A stretch of DNA of 64,000 nt from Schistosoma mansoni (lineage: Eukaryota; Platyhelminthes; Trematoda; Strigeidida; Schistosomatidae). Each line of letters starts with the position of its first letter. Positions within the stretch are counted from its first letter, which is position 1. Made by a program: the position numbers and the translations under genes. Of this stretch, positions 62,001 through 64,000 are shown one piece after another. Where the stretch lies: assembly GCF_000237925.1 (NCBI RefSeq), contig NW_017386032.1, positions 1,054,001 through 1,118,000 on the forward strand, in the 5' to 3' direction. The notes beneath the pieces were generated by a model. The model saw only the letters and a list, made by a program, of their open reading frames with translations, searched no databases and was not told the origin of the DNA.

Positions 62001-63490
62001 ATCAGCTACTCGCCATTTGTGTCAACACTTTTGTACTATTTCGGTTACACTAATTAGAAGCATCCCTAGAACTCTTTAGAAGCATGGTTGTTCAGCTGCC
62101 TCATGATCACTCAGTTTATTGTCTTGATATCATTATAGTGCAAACTCTGAATGATCATTTTACATATTATGGACAAAATAGGGTCTCGAGGAGCTAAGTC
62201 TGATGATTAAAGAGAGTAATTGGACCACAAGTCATAAACCTGAGAAAAATTATCACTGAATATGTGGGCCTAGAACCCCCTTGAAGTGTTTACTGTCTTC
62301 TTTGAGTAGTTTATACTTATAAATGCTTTCAGTGAATTCCTCTTGGAATTCTATAACTACATATACAAGTCAAACATAAGAACAAATGTATATCTACAAA
62401 TGTTTTGATTTGTCATGATTGATGATTTTTTTTCGGTAATTGAACTGACTGATAAAATTTTGATTGGGCGGCTGGTTCTCACGCAAATAAATGGTGATAG
62501 TGTACGGAGTTATATTTTAAGAAGTTACGAGGTAGATAATCACTAAATATACAAGTAAACCACTAACTATAAAGAATTTAATACGATAGCCTCTGGATAC
62601 GTGGCCGATAACGTCACTAATTCAATACATACATATTAACCTGCTAAAGCATTTGCTTTTGTAACTATGGCTACATAATTGTGCTGGATTCTTCAATTAT
62701 GTAATTTGTGTTGAATAAACGATTTGATAATAATTTTCATCTTGGAAGGACATCATCTGGTAATTTGCCAATAAAACATAAAAAATATAAGATTAAATCT
62801 ATGTGGGCTTGCAATTGTTTCATACTGACTAAAACGTACAAGTCTGGAAAGAAACAGTAATTCGGTAGTAAACAGTTTCAAATTATCAGTCTAACATTAT
62901 TATTTAGGAAATGGTTCGTAAAACGAATTGCGTTTGAATAAATAAAAACCATTGAGTCACCACCAACGTTAGATTAGTAGATTAAAAAGCCCTCTTAGAA
63001 ATTTATTGTATCACTGAAGGGTAGAATATTTACCTATTCATCACTCAAAGTAGATTGGAAACACCAGCCTCGCTGTGGTGTACTAATATTTAGACTTTAT
63101 TAGCTAATTCTTGTTTAACAATATGAAAATTAAATTCATTCTAAGCCGCATTATAAAAAGTTTACTAGGTAACTGAGCAAGAAAATCTAGAAGTATCTAC
63201 TTATAATATTTTTTGTATTTTATAGATCTGTTTGCTTAATGATACAAATTTATTGTTATTTTATTGAAAACAGAACTTCTTTTATTTTGTGCTGTCTACA
63301 TTCCTGTTAACAATGATAGATCGAACATTTGGGAGATTTTTGGTTGAATGAAAATCATCGTGGTACATGGAGTTACTTCGAGTCTTGTTATTTTCTTTTA
63401 GTAACATTATCTACTGTTGGTTACGGCGATTATGTAACTCATTCAACATTGGGGAGATTATTTATTTGTATATTTATACCAGTTGCTATG
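37254..63490 (+). CDS. Slo/BK-like potassium channel, 5' six exons (incomplete at window end)
   Basis: A membrane potassium channel of the Slo family, nearest in layout to BK (Slo1). Six exons (37254-38078, 52357-52418, 55173-55281, 57498-57609, 61365-61516, 63320-63490) join in phase for 477 codons. They encode S0 (residues 9-32), a long cytoplasmic S0-S1 loop, S1 (about 275-292), S2, S3 ([12 protein letters not shown]), S4 ([10 protein letters not shown]), S5 and a pore with TVGYGD (452-457), followed by THSTLGRLF as in BK. S6 and the RCK calcium-sensing gating ring must lie beyond 64000. Against recalled BK sequence, voltage-sensor residues D153, R167, R207 and R213 appear as N, K, N and C, while D186 and R210 are kept. 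It is therefore a divergent paralogue rather than a plain Slo1. Four of six donors read GTTAGT. Confidence 0.85.
37704..37761 (+). repeat. His/Gln-coding low-complexity tract within channel exon 1
   Basis: CAC, CAT and CAA codon runs encode [18 protein letters not shown] in the S0-S1 linker. Such tracts are length-variable and unlikely to be structured. Confidence 0.9.
38501..38663 (-). mobile_element. tRNA-derived SINE with hammerhead-like module (SM-alpha type), minus copy
   Basis: Minus-strand features in order: a tRNA-like head, the B-box-like GAGTTTGATTCCCG, GGGATCGTGGGCGCAC, a hammerhead-like core (plus 38561-38588; minus reads GAGGAGTCTCATATTAGGAC then AAAACG), CAGCTTTTCAATGGTGGTCT and a tail ATGATCTCAAATAAA. 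The core departs from the CUGANGA...GAAA consensus at several positions, so cleavage activity is unlikely. Confidence 0.8.
38664..38850 (+). mobile_element. tRNA-derived SINE with hammerhead-like module, plus copy
   Basis: A-box-like GGCTCAGTGGTCTAGATG (38672-38689), B-box-like GCGTTCGAGTCC (38721-38732), then a hammerhead-like block TTGAGGAATCTCATACTAGG with ACGAAGCG (38760-38787), CCAGGTTTTCAATGGTGGTA and a tail ATGATCTCAATAAAA. It begins next to the head of the minus copy, giving a head-to-head pair of different subfamily sequences. The core has U for the first C of CUGANGA and GAAG for GAAA. Confidence 0.85.
39923..40045 (-). mobile_element. RTE-like element 5' fragment
   Basis: The stretch TTAGCGTTTTTTAGCAAGG to TCCGGGCTTGGGATCGGC matches, with divergence, the 5' parts of the RTE copies at 19990-20057 and 51185-51265 in the same orientation. 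No coding sequence is recognisable in it. Confidence 0.7.
41815..42062. repeat. GC-richer block beginning with a perfect hairpin, probable dispersed repeat
   Basis: It opens with TGATCACC-GGGT-GGTGATCA (41815-41834), a perfect 8-bp inverted repeat. About 230 bp of distinctly GC-richer sequence follow (GACCCGGGTTTCGTGCTACT, CTCGTCAGCAAGGTGTACC), ending near CTCCCTGACGGATTC. The sharp composition change against AT-rich flanks and apparent familiarity suggest a dispersed repeat. No coding potential was seen and the class is unknown. Confidence 0.55.
42063..46439 (+). other. Part of channel intron 1, nothing recognised
   Basis: More than 4 kb of AT-rich intron with no clear repeat. The minus-strand frames at 43619-43931 and 45317-45783 lack family resemblance and overlap one another. 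Confidence 0.7.
46440..46950. repeat. Unclassified block of different composition, possible LTR-like remnant
   Basis: Sequence 46440-46720 is less AT-rich than its surroundings and includes ACCAATCAGAACACC and TTTATATACAAGCAGACCAG, resembling promoter-type CCAAT and TATA elements. A purine-rich then TA-rich tail follows. No paired copy or coding sequence is present in the window, so this is weak. Confidence 0.25.
47830..48320. repeat. GC-rich dispersed repeat of about 490 bp, class unknown
   Basis: It starts at a hairpin CACACAAAT ... ATTTGTGTG (about 47840-47866). Balanced-GC sequence follows, including GAACCGAACCCGGTGCC, GTGAGGAGATGCAGTC, CCTAGGTGGACTCTCCGTG and a short GA run (GAGAGAGAGAG, about 48248), ending near GGGGGCTTTTACACTG. 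Open frames on both strands are short and read as chance. The sharp edges against AT-rich intron mark it as an inserted repeat. Confidence 0.65.
49375..51265 (-). mobile_element. Old RTE-like retrotransposon copy B, internally deleted
   Basis: Minus strand, 5' to 3': 5' region (51265-50925, including AGCGTTTTTTTAGCTAGG on plus), decayed endonuclease (50880-50340; [40 protein letters not shown]), a deletion joining RTRRG to the RT start ([16 protein letters not shown], about 50330-50280), and broken RT. Then [20 protein letters not shown] (49975-49910) and the C-terminal end down to about 49375. The endonuclease block is almost identical to copy A but the deletion differs. It holds the uninterrupted site TTGTGTCT at 50925-50932. 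Confidence 0.88.
52357..52418 (+). CDS. Slo-like channel exon 2: S1
   Basis: This 62-bp exon encodes [20 protein letters not shown], a hydrophobic helix ending in an acidic residue like BK S1. It is bounded by a CTTTTTCAG acceptor and a GTTAGT donor and carries two bases of an Asn codon completed by exon 3. Confidence 0.8.
53526..53600 (-). mobile_element. SINE 3' fragment with hammerhead-like block
   Basis: The minus strand reads CTAGGAGTCCCATACCATGA, CGAAAC and GTCCAGTGCTTCCTGATTTT, matching the ribozyme and post-ribozyme part of the schistosome SINE. The tRNA-like head is not recognisable. Confidence 0.65.
55173..55281 (+). CDS. Slo-like channel exon 3: S1-S2 loop and S2
   Basis: This exon encodes [18 protein letters not shown] then a hydrophobic helix ([17 protein letters not shown]). 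The NNP start matches the SNP of BK after S1. It ends in phase 0 at GTAAAT. At the BK D153 and R167 positions this exon has Asn and Lys by hand alignment. Confidence 0.82.
57498..57609 (+). CDS. Slo-like channel exon 4: S2-S3
   Basis: This exon encodes [14 protein letters not shown] (BK: IAANDKLWFWL) and [16 protein letters not shown] (BK: SVVDFFTVPPVFVSVY). The Asp of LID matches BK D186. It ends ATT G before GTAAGT. A second AG at 57506 is a less likely acceptor because it would drop the conserved LCA residues. Confidence 0.88.
57610..61364 (+). other. Channel intron 4, nothing recognised
   Basis: This 3755-bp intron is AT-rich with no repeat family or coding sequence that I could identify. 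Introns 2 (52419-55172), 3 (55282-57497) and 5 (61517-63319) are similar except for the SINE fragment at 53526. Confidence 0.7.
61365..61516 (+). CDS. Slo-like channel exon 5: S4 and S5
   Basis: This exon completes an Asp codon and encodes [20 protein letters not shown] (BK: [20 protein letters not shown]), then [19 protein letters not shown] and GSGIMHV for S5. Only one S4 arginine of the usual three is present. The donor GTTAGT after GTG gives phase 0. Confidence 0.87.
63320..63490 (+). CDS. Slo-like channel exon 6: pore loop with GYGD
   Basis: This exon encodes [17 protein letters not shown] then [20 protein letters not shown] and [21 protein letters not shown] is the potassium selectivity filter; the flanking ST(L)GRLF pattern is BK-like rather than KCNT-like (GFGD). 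It ends in phase 0 at GTTAGT. No S6 exon was seen in 63491-64000. Confidence 0.93.
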
Positions 63491-63751
63491 GTTAGTCTTC
63501 TACTTTTGATGAATTCTATAGGAAAATAAATTAAGATGTTTTATCTGAAAATAGTAATCTGAAGTAGTGACTTAAAGCAAACTGATTTAAATTATAACTA
63601 AACAATTTGAAAAGTCATCGAAGACTTAAATAACCTTTTGAGTAGATGGACTGGTTCATTATTTACTTTCTGTTACTCGGATCATCCATACAGGATTTAA
63701 AACCTACTAATAAATTAACAGAAATAGATAATAATTACATTATTTCCATTG

Positions 63752-63915
63752 AAATGATGAACAGGTCAATGTGAGACCACCATTGTGAACCTGGAATAAC
63801 TGGACGGACGTTTCGTCTCAGCGCGGCACTCCTCAACGGTGTGCATCCACGATCCTGCACGCAGGGTTCGCACCCAGGACCTCCGATCTCTCTTAACACA
63901 GAGACCAATGACCCA
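63752..63915 (-). mobile_element. tRNA-derived SINE with the best-preserved hammerhead-like core
   Basis: The minus strand has a tRNA-like head (GGTCATTGGTCTCTGTGTTA), a B-box-like GGGTGCGAACCC, GGATCGTGGATGCACAC, a hammerhead-like core (plus 63809-63838; minus TTGAGGA ... GACGAAACG) and CCAGGTTCACAATGGTGGTC. GAAAC is intact and only the first core base deviates from CUGANGA (U for C), though the loop-side stem II bases differ from other copies. Confidence 0.82.
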
Positions 63916-64000
63916 TCATCCAAAGGCAATAATGTCTAACTTTAATCAATGCACAATATTTCGTGACCATCCTCTGTTGTCTTCGGTGGGTAACTATCTC

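Overview
The window looks like nuclear DNA from a schistosome or close relative. The sequence is AT-rich, large introns follow a 5' cluster of micro-introns of 31-35 bp, and the repeats fit: RTE-like non-LTR retrotransposons, a Merlin DNA transposon, and tRNA-derived SINEs carrying a hammerhead-like module as in the SM-alpha family. No organism label was given; this is inference from sequence and recalled family knowledge. No database search or alignment was run.

Two genes are supported, both on the + strand. The first (5446-25929, ten exons, 574 codons plus stop) is a cytosolic carboxypeptidase of the CCP6/AGBL4 type, a tubulin deglutamylase family. All ten exons join in phase and all expected catalytic residues are visible. 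The second (37254 to beyond 63490, six exons visible, cut by the window end) is a Slo/BK-like potassium channel covering S0 to the pore (GYGD). Its voltage sensor appears to have lost several charged residues.

Most of the remaining recognisable material is mobile DNA inside the introns. CCP6 intron 7 holds a short copy of a second RTE-like family (13156-14310), interrupted by a Ty3/Gypsy reverse-transcriptase fragment and a 200-N gap. Intron 8 holds an old minus-strand RTE copy (16130-20165) split by a younger plus-strand RTE copy (17440-19728), then a Merlin element with terminal inverted repeats and an 8-bp target duplication (20534-21297). Intron 9 holds a longer copy of the second family (22470-24471), almost identical to the one in intron 7. 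The 14.3-kb first intron of the channel gene holds a head-to-head SINE pair (38501-38850), an RTE 5' fragment, two GC-richer repeats, and a minus-strand RTE copy (49375-51265) that preserves the empty site of the insertion seen in CCP6 intron 8.

The intergenic region (25930-37253) has no convincing gene; it contains an RTE fragment, a second 200-N gap and an 88-bp exact repeat around them. The first 5.4 kb has no recognisable gene. The two genes have no evident functional link, and most small open frames elsewhere look like chance.
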